From assembly GCA_964464755.1 (NCBI GenBank), contig CAYXGZ010000015.1:5172-69171 (forward strand): a stretch of DNA of 64,000 nt, in the 5' to 3' direction. Positions 42,709 through 52,165 of this stretch are shown in pieces; within the stretch, counting starts at the first letter, position 1; every line of letters starts with the position of its first letter. The position numbers and the translations under genes are program-made. The notes beneath the pieces are model-generated. The model saw nothing but the letters and a program-made list of their open reading frames with translations. It searched no databases and was not told the origin of the DNA. The stretch is from CAYXGZ01 sp964464755. Lineage in GTDB: Bacteria; Planctomycetota; MHYJ01; JACPRB01.

Positions 42709-44856
42709 CTACTTCCCGCGCTTCTTCTTGAACCAGGCCTGGTAGGACTCGGTGGCCTTTCGGCGGTGGGCGTCGTTGCCGAAGATCCAGTCGCAGAAGT
42801 GGTCCTGGCCCGAGAGGTGGTGGAGCCCGCGCCAGGCGTTGAAGCGCACCCAGCCGTCCGGGTCGTCGAGCGCGTCCACGAGGGCCTCCTCGGCCTCCGG
42901 CCCGCCGATGCCCGCGAGCGCCGCCGCGGCCTCCGCGCGACCCTGCGGGAAGCGCCGGCTTTTCAGGGCCGCGACGAGCGGCGGGATCGCCGAGGGCGAC
43001 TCGGTCCGCCCCAGCTCGGTGACCAGCACCTCGTAGAGCGGCGGCACGATCGAGATCTTCGCGTCCTTGAGGTTCGCGTCGTTGCGCCCCTCCCGCCGCG
43101 CGTAGACCCGGTTCAGGTGCGCCCGCTCCGCCGCCTTCTGGAGCGCGTCGACGGGGAAGGCGTCGAGCGGCCCGCCGGCCTGGACGGCCGCGGTGACGAG
43201 GAAGGCCGTCCCCACGTCGATCGGCTTGACGGACTTCGCGAAGTCGGCGAGCACGCCGGCGCAGGCCAGCCGCCCCTCGTCGGGCGCCAGGTCGGCGAGG
43301 ATCTGCAGCGCGCGGGCCCGCAGCTGGGGCGCCTCGCCGTCGCGCAGCGCGATCTCCTTCACCTCGGCGGGCTTCATCCGCTGCTGGTGCACGAGCGCCT
43401 TCAGCGCCTCGACGCGCACGAGCTTCGGGATCTTCGGGTTGTTCACGACGTGGACCTTCACGTGGCCCGCGCCGGTCTCCGAGCGGGCGAGGGTCTCGAC
43501 GAGGGCGTACCAGGTCGCGGGCACGAACGCCCCGAGGCCGAGCTTGCCGACGCGCGCCTCGAGTTCCTTCACCAGTCGCTCCTCCCCGTGCATCGCGAGG
43601 GCGATCTTCGTCATCTGGTGGAGCAGCCGCGTGGGGTTCGGGTCGTCGTGCGGCGTCGTGTCGTTGCCCCCGTCCTTGCGCGCGAAGGCCAGCTCGAGGG
43701 CGAGGAGGACCTCCTTGCCCTTGCGGAGGCGGCCGAGGGCCGGGATCGCGGTCCAGAGGATGTCGACGTTGGCCGTGTCGAGGTTGTCCACGCCCGGCGG
43801 CTTGGCGGGGTTCTTCCGCATCGCCTTGAGGACCGCGTCCTCGCCCTTGGGGTCGCCGAGGCGGCCGAGGGTGTGGATCGCCATGACGCGCATCGGGAGG
43901 TTCACGGCGGCGCTCTCGTCGATCACGGCGTCGAGGGCGGAGCGCTCGCCGCGGTCGCCGATCCCGCGCAGGGCCCGGGCCCGGACGACGGGGTCGCCGG
44001 ACTCGCGGAAGAGCTTGGCGAGCTCGGGGCCCGTCTCGGGGCGGTCGAAGGTGGCGAGGACCGCCGTCGCGTTGCGGGCCAGCAGGGAGTGGGGGCTGCG
44101 GGTGCACTCGAGGACGGAGTCCCAGGACTCGTTGCCGAGGGAGAGGAGGCGCCGCGCGAAGGTCGGGTCCATCGCGTGGGGGAAGCCGCCGGAGAGCTCC
44201 ACGGCGGCGAGGCGGAACACGAGGGTCCCCTTGAGGTCCTTCGGGTCCTTCGGCTTGGGGACGGGCGGGAACTTCGCGGGCAGGGGCTCGATGTTGAGTT
44301 GCAGGTATTCCTGGATCTTCCCGTCGGAGCCCGGGAGCCCGACGATCACGGGCTCGCCCACCTCGAGGCAGTAGGCGGCGCTCTCGGCCCAGGAGATCGC
44401 GGTCGGGTGGATCTTCTCGCGCAGGGCGGCGGCGATGCCGGCCCAGATGAGCTCGGCCGGGTAGGCCGGCGGGTAGTTCCAGGTCATGACGAAGCCGTCG
44501 CCGGTGGCGACGTCGTCCTGGGTCACCGACGGCTTGGCGACCGGCGGCGGGGGCCAGCGGAGGTGGTTGCCGTAGTCGGAGGTGGTGAACTGGAAGTAGT
44601 CCTCGGCGTTGAGGATGAGGTAGTCGAGGTCGGGCCGGTCGCGCTGCCCGTCGCCCTTGCCGGCGGTCTGCGTGGAGCCGGGGCCGCGCTTCGAGCCCGG
44701 CGTGGGCGTCTTCTCCCGGATCGGGATGCGGACCCGGCCGGTGGGGACGGGGCGGGCGAGCTCGCGGTTCCACTCGAGGGGGCTGCCGGGGGGCACGACC
44801 ACGTCGAGGTCGGGCAGCCAGGCGGCGGCGAGGGCGAGGAGGGCGAGGGTTCGCAT
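42709..44856 (-). CDS. Large secreted HEAT-repeat protein
   Basis: A 715-residue protein with an N-terminal signal peptide (MRTLALLALAAAWLP), a ~220-residue non-repetitive region rich in Trp, Tyr and Pro, and then about ten HEAT-type repeats. Examples are ARNATAVLATFDRP, VRARALRGIGDRG, MRVMAIHTLGRLGD and RAEAAAALAGIGGPEAEEAL. No enzyme motif is seen. The start ATG at 44856 is preferred over an upstream in-frame extension without signal-sequence character. Like the protein at 13070 it is probably a periplasmic interaction scaffold. Confidence 0.75.
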   Translation of the reverse strand: MRTLALLALAAAWLPDLDVVVPPGSPLEWNRELARPVPTGRVRIPIREKTPTPGSKRGPGSTQTAGKGDGQRDRPDLDYLILNAEDYFQFTTSDYGNHLRWPPPPVAKPSVTQDDVATGDGFVMTWNYPPAYPAELIWAGIAAALREKIHPTAISWAESAAYCLEVGEPVIVGLPGSDGKIQEYLQLNIEPLPAKFPPVPKPKDPKDLKGTLVFRLAAVELSGGFPHAMDPTFARRLLSLGNESWDSVLECTRSPHSLLARNATAVLATFDRPETGPELAKLFRESGDPVVRARALRGIGDRGERSALDAVIDESAAVNLPMRVMAIHTLGRLGDPKGEDAVLKAMRKNPAKPPGVDNLDTANVDILWTAIPALGRLRKGKEVLLALELAFARKDGGNDTTPHDDPNPTRLLHQMTKIALAMHGEERLVKELEARVGKLGLGAFVPATWYALVETLARSETGAGHVKVHVVNNPKIPKLVRVEALKALVHQQRMKPAEVKEIALRDGEAPQLRARALQILADLAPDEGRLACAGVLADFAKSVKPIDVGTAFLVTAAVQAGGPLDAFPVDALQKAAERAHLNRVYARREGRNDANLKDAKISIVPPLYEVLVTELGRTESPSAIPPLVAALKSRRFPQGRAEAAAALAGIGGPEAEEALVDALDDPDGWVRFNAWRGLHHLSGQDHFCDWIFGNDAHRRKATESYQAWFKKKRGK

Positions 44857-44951
44857 GCACCCATTGGGACGGATGCGGCGCCCCGGTTTCCAGAGAAATG
44901 CGACCCGATCGGCCTTGAGGGTCCGCGCGCCGCGGCGCACAATGGGCCTCC

Positions 44952-46853
44952 ATGGGCCACCGGTACCGCATCGAGTCGCTGCTCTCCGCGAAGCTCTTCC
45001 TGAACCCGCGGCTCGTGGACGGGCGGCTCTACTTCATCAGCGACCTCTCGGGCCGGCTCAGCCTGCACGCGATGGACACGGGCGCGATCTCGTGCCTGCT
45101 CCCCAAGGACGTCGCGCTGCCCACGCCGCTGCTGGTGGGCGGCGAGTCCTACCACGTGTACCCGCGGCTCGGGCGGGCGCTGGTGATGATCGACCGAAAC
45201 GGCGACGAGAACCTCCAGCCCTGCTTCGTGCCGCTCGAGGGCGGGACGCCGGAGCCCGTGTTCGGATCGCGCTTCGCGGGGCAGAAGGTCGCGCTGACGC
45301 ATTCCGACTCGAAGGCCAACCTCGCGTACTTCAGCGTCGACCCGCGGACGAATCCCACGTACTCCTCGTACCGGGCCGACCTCGCGGCGCGGACGCTCGA
45401 GGAGCTCGGGGGCAGCCTCTACGGGAATCTCGTGGCCGGCGCGGCGGAGGACCACTCCGCGGTGCTGCTGGTCGACTCGTACACCGCGGGCGACCACGTC
45501 GCCTACGTGGGGCGGCGCGGCTCGACGGGCCGGACGCGGCTCTTCGGCAAGCCGATCGAGGACCGCAAGCCGGGCGAGAAGGTCCGGCCCTGCCTGGTCG
45601 GGCACGGGGTCTTCGTCGACGGGAACCGCGGCGTCGTGGTGGTCACCTCGCAGTTCGAGGACACGTACGGCCTGGGGTACCTCGAGCTGGACCGGCCCGA
45701 CCAGATGGACCGGGTGGAGGTCGTCGGGACGGCACACTCCGGGGTCGGCGAGCTGAAGTCGATCGAGTCCGCGGGCGGGGATCGCGTGACGCTGCAGTAC
45801 AACATCGACGGCTGCTCGTGGGCGTACGAGGGGAGCTACGACCGAGTCGCGAGGCGGGTGACCGTGGACCGCGTGCTGGCGGGCTCGAACTCGCTGCGCC
45901 ACGGCGTGCTGCAGTCGCTGGCGCGGGACGAGGCGAGCGGGACCTACGCGGCGGCGTTCTCGACGGCGACGACCCCGGTGCAGGTCTACACCATCGACAC
46001 GGCGGGCGCGGTGCAGCGCAACACGAACCAGGGCTTCGACGGGGTGCCGGAGGAGCTGCTGTCGCCGGGCGAGGACGCGTCGTTCGCGAGCCACGACGGG
46101 CTGCGGGTGTCGGCGAGGTTGTATCTCCCGGCGCCGGGGCTCGGCTTCCAGGGGAAGCGGCCGGTGGTGTTCTACCTGCACGGCGGGCCGCAGGGGCAGG
46201 AGCGTCCGGACTTCACGTGGTTCTCGATGCCGCTGATCCAGTGGCTGACGCTGCACGGGATCGCGGTGTTCGCGCCGAACGCGCGGGGAAGCACGGGATA
46301 CGGGCTCTCGTACATGAAGCGCGTGGACCACGACTGGGGCGGGCTGGACCGGCTGGACCACGTGGAGGCGCACCGGAGGCTCTCGGGAGACGCGCGGCTG
46401 GACCTGGGACGGGCGGGCGTGATGGGTCGGTCGTACGGCGGGTACATGACGCTGACGCTGGCGGGGCGGCATCCGGAGCTGTGGAAGGCGGCGTGCGACA
46501 TGTTCGGCCCGTACGACCTGCTGACGTTCATGGAGCGGATCCCGGAGACCTGGAAGACGTACTTCCATCTCGCGGTGGGGCATCCGGAGCGGGACCGGGC
46601 GTTCCTGGTGGAGCGCTCGCCGAAGACGCATCTCGGGGCGCTGGCGTGCCCGATGCTGGTGATCCAGGGGCGGAACGACCCGCGGGTGCGGGAGGCGGAG
46701 TCTGCGGATCTCGTGCGGGACTTGAAGGCGCGGGGCAAGGAGATCGAGTACCGCGTGTTCGAGGACGAGGGCCACGACGTGACGCGCTTCGAGAACAAGG
46801 TGGCGTGCTACACGGAGCTGGTGGAGTTCTTCGTGCGGCACCTGCGGCCGTAG
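44952..46853 (+). CDS. S9-family serine peptidase (prolyl oligopeptidase-like)
   Basis: A 633-residue two-domain enzyme. The N-terminal ~370 residues form a beta-propeller, followed by an alpha/beta-hydrolase domain with nucleophile motif GRSYGGYM (Ser at ~496). The catalytic Asp is in VIQGRNDPRV and the His in DEGHDVTRF. The order Ser-Asp-His and the tail fit acylaminoacyl or dipeptidyl peptidases of family S9. There is no signal peptide, so it is probably cytoplasmic. CACAAT ends 8 nt before the ATG. It is transcribed divergently from the HEAT-repeat gene. Confidence 0.88.
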   Translation: MGHRYRIESLLSAKLFLNPRLVDGRLYFISDLSGRLSLHAMDTGAISCLLPKDVALPTPLLVGGESYHVYPRLGRALVMIDRNGDENLQPCFVPLEGGTPEPVFGSRFAGQKVALTHSDSKANLAYFSVDPRTNPTYSSYRADLAARTLEELGGSLYGNLVAGAAEDHSAVLLVDSYTAGDHVAYVGRRGSTGRTRLFGKPIEDRKPGEKVRPCLVGHGVFVDGNRGVVVVTSQFEDTYGLGYLELDRPDQMDRVEVVGTAHSGVGELKSIESAGGDRVTLQYNIDGCSWAYEGSYDRVARRVTVDRVLAGSNSLRHGVLQSLARDEASGTYAAAFSTATTPVQVYTIDTAGAVQRNTNQGFDGVPEELLSPGEDASFASHDGLRVSARLYLPAPGLGFQGKRPVVFYLHGGPQGQERPDFTWFSMPLIQWLTLHGIAVFAPNARGSTGYGLSYMKRVDHDWGGLDRLDHVEAHRRLSGDARLDLGRAGVMGRSYGGYMTLTLAGRHPELWKAACDMFGPYDLLTFMERIPETWKTYFHLAVGHPERDRAFLVERSPKTHLGALACPMLVIQGRNDPRVREAESADLVRDLKARGKEIEYRVFEDEGHDVTRFENKVACYTELVEFFVRHLRP

Positions 46854-46917
46854 GGGGTCCGCCGGCGGCATGCCGCGTCGGGTTCGCCGCTCGGGCGTCC
46901 GGCCTCCCGCGGGGCGC

Positions 46918-47484
46918 TCAGGGGCGTGGATGCCCCGGGATCACGATCCTCACCGAGAAACCGGAGTCGAGGCCCCGGTCATTGGCCGCCTCGATCCGGG
47001 ACAGGATCTCCCGCCAGTGATCCGCGTCGATCGGGACGCCGGCCGGGTGGGTCCATGCGGGCTCGGCGGGCAGGACCAACGTGATGCGCATCCCCCGCGT
47101 GTGGGCGGGATCCTCGTCGAGGTGGAGCGTACGGCCGGCCTCGTGGTAGCGGATGCGGACGGGGGAGAAGTTGTCGGCGGCGACGCGGTAGGATCGGCCG
47201 CCAAGCGCGCGGTAGACGAGAACTCCGTCCACGAGTTCGGCGACCGCACCCCCGAGGAAGGGGAGCACGGCCTCGAGGATGGCCGCCGCGTCGCCGGGGT
47301 CGTGGCCCGCGAAGCTCACGTACTGCGTGTCCCCGTCGTCGCGGCCGTCCCACTCGCATGACCAGGTGCGGCCGTCCTTCAGGTACTCGACGCGGCGCAT
47401 GGGGTAGCCGCCCCGGTACACGCGTACGAGGGCGTCGCCCACCGGGGTCTCGCGCTCCAGTCGCAGGTCGTGGGAGGGGGCCAT
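46918..47484 (-). CDS. Hypothetical protein
   Basis: A 188-residue soluble protein of mixed alpha/beta character with many acidic residues (CEWDGRDDGDTQYV). It has no recognisable motif. The frame is open further upstream, with alternative starts at ATG 47568 and GTG 47607. The ATG at 47484 is chosen because the upstream residues are Arg-rich and lack coding character, but the choice is weak. Its function is unknown. Confidence 0.55.
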   Translation of the reverse strand: MAPSHDLRLERETPVGDALVRVYRGGYPMRRVEYLKDGRTWSCEWDGRDDGDTQYVSFAGHDPGDAAAILEAVLPFLGGAVAELVDGVLVYRALGGRSYRVAADNFSPVRIRYHEAGRTLHLDEDPAHTRGMRITLVLPAEPAWTHPAGVPIDADHWREILSRIEAANDRGLDSGFSVRIVIPGHPRP

Positions 47485-47685
47485 GGCGTCGCTGGTAGTG
47501 TATCGCGAGTCCTTCAAGGGGACGGCGGCTCCTTGGGTCCGGGAGCTCCTCCGGCGGTTTCGTGCCATGATGGCGGCGACGTACTCGAGCTGGAATTGGG
47601 GATCCACGGCTGGAACGCGGCGGAAGCCTGATCCGGGCCGGCCGCGGCACGTATGGCCGGCAGGGATCCTCGGTGGCCCGGCTTC

Positions 47686-48621
47686 CTACTTTCGGTAGTC
47701 CTTCACCACCGCCTTGCGCCGGTTCAGGAACTTGTCCGCCGCCAGCGCCGCGATGCAGCCCTGGCCCGCCGCCACCACCGCCTGCTGCACCTCGTTGCAC
47801 AGAACATCCCCGCACGCGAACACCCCGGGCTTCAGCGTCTCCATCGAGCGGTTCACGTGGATGCAGCCCTCCGCGCTCGTGTCCACCGCCCCCTGCAGGT
47901 AATCGACCACCGGCTTGTTTCCCGCCGTGAAGATGAAGACCCCCCGCACCGGCAGCGTCGAGCCGTCGTCGAACTTCAGCCCCTCCACCTTCGACTCCCC
48001 GAGCAGCGACGCCCCCCGCCTCCCGAAGTGCGTCTTCACCTGCGGCTTCGCCAGCAGCTCCTCCGCCAGCTCCGCCGGCGCCTCCAGCTTCGGCTTCGGC
48101 GTGATCACGTGCAGCGTCTTCACGAAGCGCGTCAGGAACAGGCCCTCCTCCGCCGCCTCCGCGTTGTGGCCCAGCAGCGCGACCTCCTGGTTCTTGAAGA
48201 ACGCCCCGTCGCAGGTCGCGCAGTACGAGACCCCGCGGCCCAGCAGCCGCTCCTCGCCCTCCAGGGTCGTCGTCCGCCCCATCGACCCCGTCGCCAGGAT
48301 CACCGCGCGCCCCGAGTACTGCGCCCCGTCCGCCACCGTCACCGTCTTCGGGTCGCCGAAGTCCACGCCCACCACCCGCGCCTTCTTGAACTCCGCCCCG
48401 TAGAGCCGCGCCTGCTTCCACATCCGCTCGACCAGCTCCGCCCCCGTGATGACCTCGGGGATGCCGGGGTAGTTCGCGATCTGCGCCGTGATGCCGAGCG
48501 CGCCGGACGTGATCGACTTGTCCAGCACCAGCGTCTTCAGGTTCGCCCGCGCCGTGTACAGCGCCGCCGTCGCCCCCGCGGGCCCGCCGCCGATGATGAT
48601 GATGTCGTAGGAGGTTTCCAT
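47686..48621 (-). CDS. trxB: Thioredoxin reductase (NADPH, flavin)
   Basis: A 311-residue flavoenzyme of usual length. FAD motif IIIGGGPAG is at ~7-15, the redox-active CATC at ~135-138 lies in SYCATCDG, and a NADPH-binding Gly motif follows in the middle (LLGHNAEAAE, with the usual Gly-x-Gly partly changed). The C-terminal FAD motif is PGVFACGDVL. It should reduce thioredoxin or a thioredoxin-like protein. TACGTT ends 8 nt from the ATG at 48621. The middle motif differs from canonical GGGNSA, so NADPH binding deserves a check. Confidence 0.85.
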   Translation of the reverse strand: METSYDIIIIGGGPAGATAALYTARANLKTLVLDKSITSGALGITAQIANYPGIPEVITGAELVERMWKQARLYGAEFKKARVVGVDFGDPKTVTVADGAQYSGRAVILATGSMGRTTTLEGEERLLGRGVSYCATCDGAFFKNQEVALLGHNAEAAEEGLFLTRFVKTLHVITPKPKLEAPAELAEELLAKPQVKTHFGRRGASLLGESKVEGLKFDDGSTLPVRGVFIFTAGNKPVVDYLQGAVDTSAEGCIHVNRSMETLKPGVFACGDVLCNEVQQAVVAAGQGCIAALAADKFLNRRKAVVKDYRK

Positions 48622-48727
48622 AGCGCCCCAACGTAGGCGCCGCCCCGCCTCCGCGCAAGCCTCGTTCATTGCTTGCCGCCGCCGCCCGCCGTGCTATGTT
48701 TTCGGTCTCCCCGGAGGACCCCGTCGC

Positions 48728-49591
48728 ATGCCGACCGTCTCGAAGATCGCCGTCATCGGCGCCGGCACCATGGGCCACGGCATCGCCCAGGTCGCCGCCG
48801 CCGCCGGCTATTCCGTCGCCCTCCACGACTCCTTCCCGGGCGCCCTCGACAAGGGCCGCGCCGGCATCGAGAAGAACCTCGACGTCGGGGTCCAGAAGGG
48901 GAAGGTCACCCCCGAGGCCCGCGCCCAGGCCCTCTCCCGGATCACCTTCGCCCCCGACCTCGAGCCCGCCGTCCGCGATGCGGACCTCGTCATCGAGGCC
49001 ATCCTCGAGGACCTCGCGAAGAAGAAGGATCTCTTCGCCCGCCTCGACCAGGCCGCCCCCGCCCGCGCCGTCCTCGCCACGAACACCTCCTCGCTGCCCG
49101 TCGCGAAGATCGCCGAGGCCGTCCGCGACCCCGGCCGCGTCGTCGGCATGCACTTCTTCAATCCCGTCCACCTGATGAAGCTCCTCGAGATCGTCGTCCA
49201 CGGCTCGACCTCCCCGGCCGCCCGCGAGACCGCCGAGGCCGTCGGCCTGGCCATGGGCAAGACCTCCATCCTCGTGAAGGACTCCCCGGGCTTCGCGTCG
49301 AGCCGCCTCGGCGTCGTCCTCGGCCTCGAGGCCATGCGCATGGTCGAGCAGGGCGTCGCCTCGCCCCAGGACATCGACAAGGCCATGGAGCTCGGCTACG
49401 GCCACCCCATGGGCCCGCTCCGACTCACCGACCTCGTCGGCCTCGACGTCCGCCTCGCGATCGCCGAGCACCTGCACCGCGAGCTCAAGGACGACACCTA
49501 CCGCCCGCCCGAGCTGCTCCGGAAGATGGTCGCCGAGGGCCGGCTCGGCAAGAAGTCCAAGCGCGGCTTCTACGACTGGGAGGGAGCGTGA
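48728..49591 (+). CDS. 3-hydroxyacyl-CoA (3-hydroxybutyryl-CoA) dehydrogenase
   Basis: A 287-residue single-domain enzyme. The NAD Rossmann motif is IAVIGAGTMGHGIAQ (~7-21), with NTSSLP, the catalytic-His stretch GMHFFNPVHLMKLLE and the C-terminal KDSPGFASSRLG and GHPMGPLRLTDLVG. Length and order match Hbd/PaaH. GGAGG is ~10 bp upstream of the ATG. The stop overlaps the GTG of the fused ETF gene (GTGA), coupling NADH-forming oxidation to flavoprotein electron transfer. Confidence 0.92.
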   Translation: MPTVSKIAVIGAGTMGHGIAQVAAAAGYSVALHDSFPGALDKGRAGIEKNLDVGVQKGKVTPEARAQALSRITFAPDLEPAVRDADLVIEAILEDLAKKKDLFARLDQAAPARAVLATNTSSLPVAKIAEAVRDPGRVVGMHFFNPVHLMKLLEIVVHGSTSPAARETAEAVGLAMGKTSILVKDSPGFASSRLGVVLGLEAMRMVEQGVASPQDIDKAMELGYGHPMGPLRLTDLVGLDVRLAIAEHLHRELKDDTYRPPELLRKMVAEGRLGKKSKRGFYDWEGA

Positions 49592-51351
49592 AGATCGTCG
49601 TCTGCGTCAAGCAGGTCCCCAACGTCGCCGCGCTGAAGTTCGACCCGGTGAAGCGCACGATCATCCGCGAGGGCGTCCCCTCCGAGATCAGCGCCTTCGA
49701 CCTCCGCGCCCTCCACAAGGCCGTCGACCTCGTCAAGGAGCGGGGCGGCGAGGTCGTCGCGCTCACCATGGGCCCGCCCACCGCGGCCACCGGCCTGCTC
49801 CAGTGCCTCGCCCTCGGCGCCCACCGCGCCGTCCACCTCAGCGACCGCGCCTTCGCCGGCGCCGACACGCTCGCCACCGCCCGCACGCTCTCCCGCGCCA
49901 TTGCCAAGGACGGCGGCGCCGACCTCGTCTTCTGCGGGCGCTACAGCGTCGACGCCGAGACCGCGCAGGTCGGCCCCGAGCTCGCCGAGTTCCTCGGCTG
50001 GCCCCAGGTCACCGGCGCGGGTTCCCTGTCGATCTCCGCCGATGGCAAGACGGCGCAAGTTCGCAAGGAGCTCGACGAGGGCCACGAGGACGTCACCGTG
50101 ACCCTTCCGTTCCTGCTCACCGCGACCGAGGACCTCGCGCCCGAGCGCTTCGCGATGAAGAAGGACCGCGAGGCCGCGAAGACCAAGCCGATCACGACCT
50201 GGACGGCGGCCGATCTCGGGGCCCCGGCGGACGAGCTCGGTTCCGCCGGCTCGCCGACCTGGGTCGGCGAGGTGAAGCTGACCGAGTCCAAGCGCTCGTG
50301 CCGCTTCGTCGAGGGCGCGACTCCGGACGCCCAGGTCGCGGCCCTCGTTTCCATCCTCCGCGCCGAGGGGCTCGGCGGCACGTGGACCCGGCCCGGCCCC
50401 GCGGCCCCGACGCTCCCGCCCGTCGACCGCAAGAAGGACCCCGCGAAGGCGATCTGGGTCCTCGCCGAGATCTCGGGCGGCCGGCTCCGTCCCGTCACGC
50501 TCGAACTGCTCGGCAAGGCCGCGTCGCTCGCCGCCCGCACGGGCGGGGGCGTGGACGTCCTCGTCCCCGGGCCCGGCAACCCGGCGCTCACCTCCGCGCT
50601 CGTCGCCCACGGCGCCGACTCCGTGACCTTCCTGCCCGTCGAGGGGCCGTACCCGATCGAGCCCGCCGTCGCGGCGATCTCGGCCCTCATCGACGCGGGC
50701 AAGCCGCACTCGCTGCTCTTCGGCTCGACCTCCGTGGGCCGCGACCTCGCGCCTCGCCTCGCCGCCCGCCGCCTCCTCGGCCTCACGAGCGACTGCATCG
50801 ACCTCGACCTCGACGGGGAGGGCCGCCTCGTGCAGTGGAAGCCCGCGTTCGGCGGCAACCTCGTCGCGCCCATCCTCTCGCGCACCTGGCCGCAGATGGC
50901 GACGGTCCGGCCCGGCATCCTCCGCGCCCCGGCGCCGCGCCCGGGCGTCGCGTTCCCCGCGGAGGCCCTCGCGCCGTCCGACGGGCTCGACTCCGCGGAG
51001 ATCGTCGTCGGCGTCGGCATGGGCATCGGCGGGCCCGAGGGCCTGGTCCCGATCCGCGAGCTCGCCGCCGCGCTCAAGGCCCCGCTCTGCACGACGCGCG
51101 ACGTTTGCGACCGCGGCTGGCTGCCTCGCCACGCCCAGGTCGGGCTCACCGGCCGCTCGATCGCGCCGCGCCTCTACCTCGCGATCGGCATCAAGGGCGC
51201 CTTCGAGCACACCGTGGGCATCCAGCGTTCCGGCGCCATCGTCGCGATCAACAACGACGACCAGGCCTGGATCTGGGAGTCGGCGGACTACGGAGTGAAG
51301 ACGGACTGGCGGGAGATCGTCCCGCGCCTCGCCGCGGCGCTGCGGAGCTGA
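49588..51351 (+). CDS. Fused electron-transfer flavoprotein, EtfB-EtfA in one chain
   Basis: A 587-residue protein. Residues ~1-250 match the ETF beta subunit (VCVKQVPNVAALKFDP, EISAFDLRALHKAV, GRYSVDAETAQVGPELAEFLG). Residues ~285-587 match the alpha subunit, including the FAD-binding tail (VGLTGRSIAPRLYLAIGIKG, IVAINNDDQAWIWESADYG, with GAFEHTVGIQRSG between). ETF subunits are normally separate polypeptides. The frame is continuous with no internal stop or start signal, so this is a natural fusion. GGGAGG precedes the GTG start. It is followed 1 bp later by an FNR-like reductase gene. Confidence 0.93.
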   Translation: MKIVVCVKQVPNVAALKFDPVKRTIIREGVPSEISAFDLRALHKAVDLVKERGGEVVALTMGPPTAATGLLQCLALGAHRAVHLSDRAFAGADTLATARTLSRAIAKDGGADLVFCGRYSVDAETAQVGPELAEFLGWPQVTGAGSLSISADGKTAQVRKELDEGHEDVTVTLPFLLTATEDLAPERFAMKKDREAAKTKPITTWTAADLGAPADELGSAGSPTWVGEVKLTESKRSCRFVEGATPDAQVAALVSILRAEGLGGTWTRPGPAAPTLPPVDRKKDPAKAIWVLAEISGGRLRPVTLELLGKAASLAARTGGGVDVLVPGPGNPALTSALVAHGADSVTFLPVEGPYPIEPAVAAISALIDAGKPHSLLFGSTSVGRDLAPRLAARRLLGLTSDCIDLDLDGEGRLVQWKPAFGGNLVAPILSRTWPQMATVRPGILRAPAPRPGVAFPAEALAPSDGLDSAEIVVGVGMGIGGPEGLVPIRELAAALKAPLCTTRDVCDRGWLPRHAQVGLTGRSIAPRLYLAIGIKGAFEHTVGIQRSGAIVAINNDDQAWIWESADYGVKTDWREIVPRLAAALRS

Positions 51352-51352
51352 G

Positions 51353-52165
51353 ATGAGCGCCCTCGTCGCGAAAGTGGTCGAGGTCGTTCCGGAGGCGCCG
51401 CACGCGGTGACGCTGCGGATGGACCTGCGCGGCGTCCCGTTCCATTACCGCCCCGGCCAGTTCATCCTGATCGACCCGCACCAGTTCGCGCTGATCGCCG
51501 ACACGGTGCGCGCCAACGAGGAGAAGTCGGGCAAGCGCGAGACGGTGCGCGCGTACTCGCTGGCCTCCGACGGCCTGGACCCGCGGCACATCGAGATCTC
51601 GGTGAAGGACAACCCCGCGCACGGGCCGTACGCCCAGCTGCTCTCGCCCGTGCTCGTGCACGGCTCCGCGCCGGGCCTGGAGATCGCCTTCGAGGGGCCG
51701 CGCGGCCGCTACTGCCTGCCCGAGGCGCCGCCCGAGGGCGTGACCGGCATCGTCCACGTCTGCGCGGGCAGCGGGGTCGCGCCGAACCGGGGGATGATCC
51801 GCCACGCGCTGGGGAAGGGCTGGCCGCAGCGCCACCTGCTCCTGCTGCAGAACAAGACGGCCGCGGACGTCTTCTACAAGCGCGAGTGGGAGCAGCTGCT
51901 CGCGGAGCACCCCGACAAGCTCCGGATCCGCCACTGCTACTCCGTGGACGCGAAGGAGCACGTGGACCTGCCGATCGCGAGGGCCGCGATGGAGGGCTGG
52001 ATCGACGGCGCCTCGGCGCTGGGCTACGTCTGCGGCCCGACGAAGCCGCGGGGCAACGAGCCCGGCTTCGTCGAGAGCTGGGGCGGCAGCGCGAAGAAGG
52101 GGATCCGCGGGAACTTCGAGGCGCTCGGGATCGCGCCCGGCCGGATCATCACCGAGCAGTGGTAG
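51353..52165 (+). CDS. FNR-type flavin oxidoreductase
   Basis: A 270-residue ferredoxin-NADP reductase-like enzyme. The FAD-binding R-x-Y-S motif is RAYSLAS (~64-70), with HGPYAQLLS, the NAD(P)-binding CAGSGVAPNRGMIRHAL and the C-terminal YVCGPTKP. There is no fused 2Fe-2S domain. The unusually long tail after the CGP motif ends in Glu-Gln-Trp. It is the third gene of a dehydrogenase-ETF-reductase operon and may move electrons between ETF and NAD(P) or ferredoxin. The 3' end overlaps the SufR-like gene by 17 bp. Confidence 0.85.
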   Translation: MSALVAKVVEVVPEAPHAVTLRMDLRGVPFHYRPGQFILIDPHQFALIADTVRANEEKSGKRETVRAYSLASDGLDPRHIEISVKDNPAHGPYAQLLSPVLVHGSAPGLEIAFEGPRGRYCLPEAPPEGVTGIVHVCAGSGVAPNRGMIRHALGKGWPQRHLLLLQNKTAADVFYKREWEQLLAEHPDKLRIRHCYSVDAKEHVDLPIARAAMEGWIDGASALGYVCGPTKPRGNEPGFVESWGGSAKKGIRGNFEALGIAPGRIITEQW

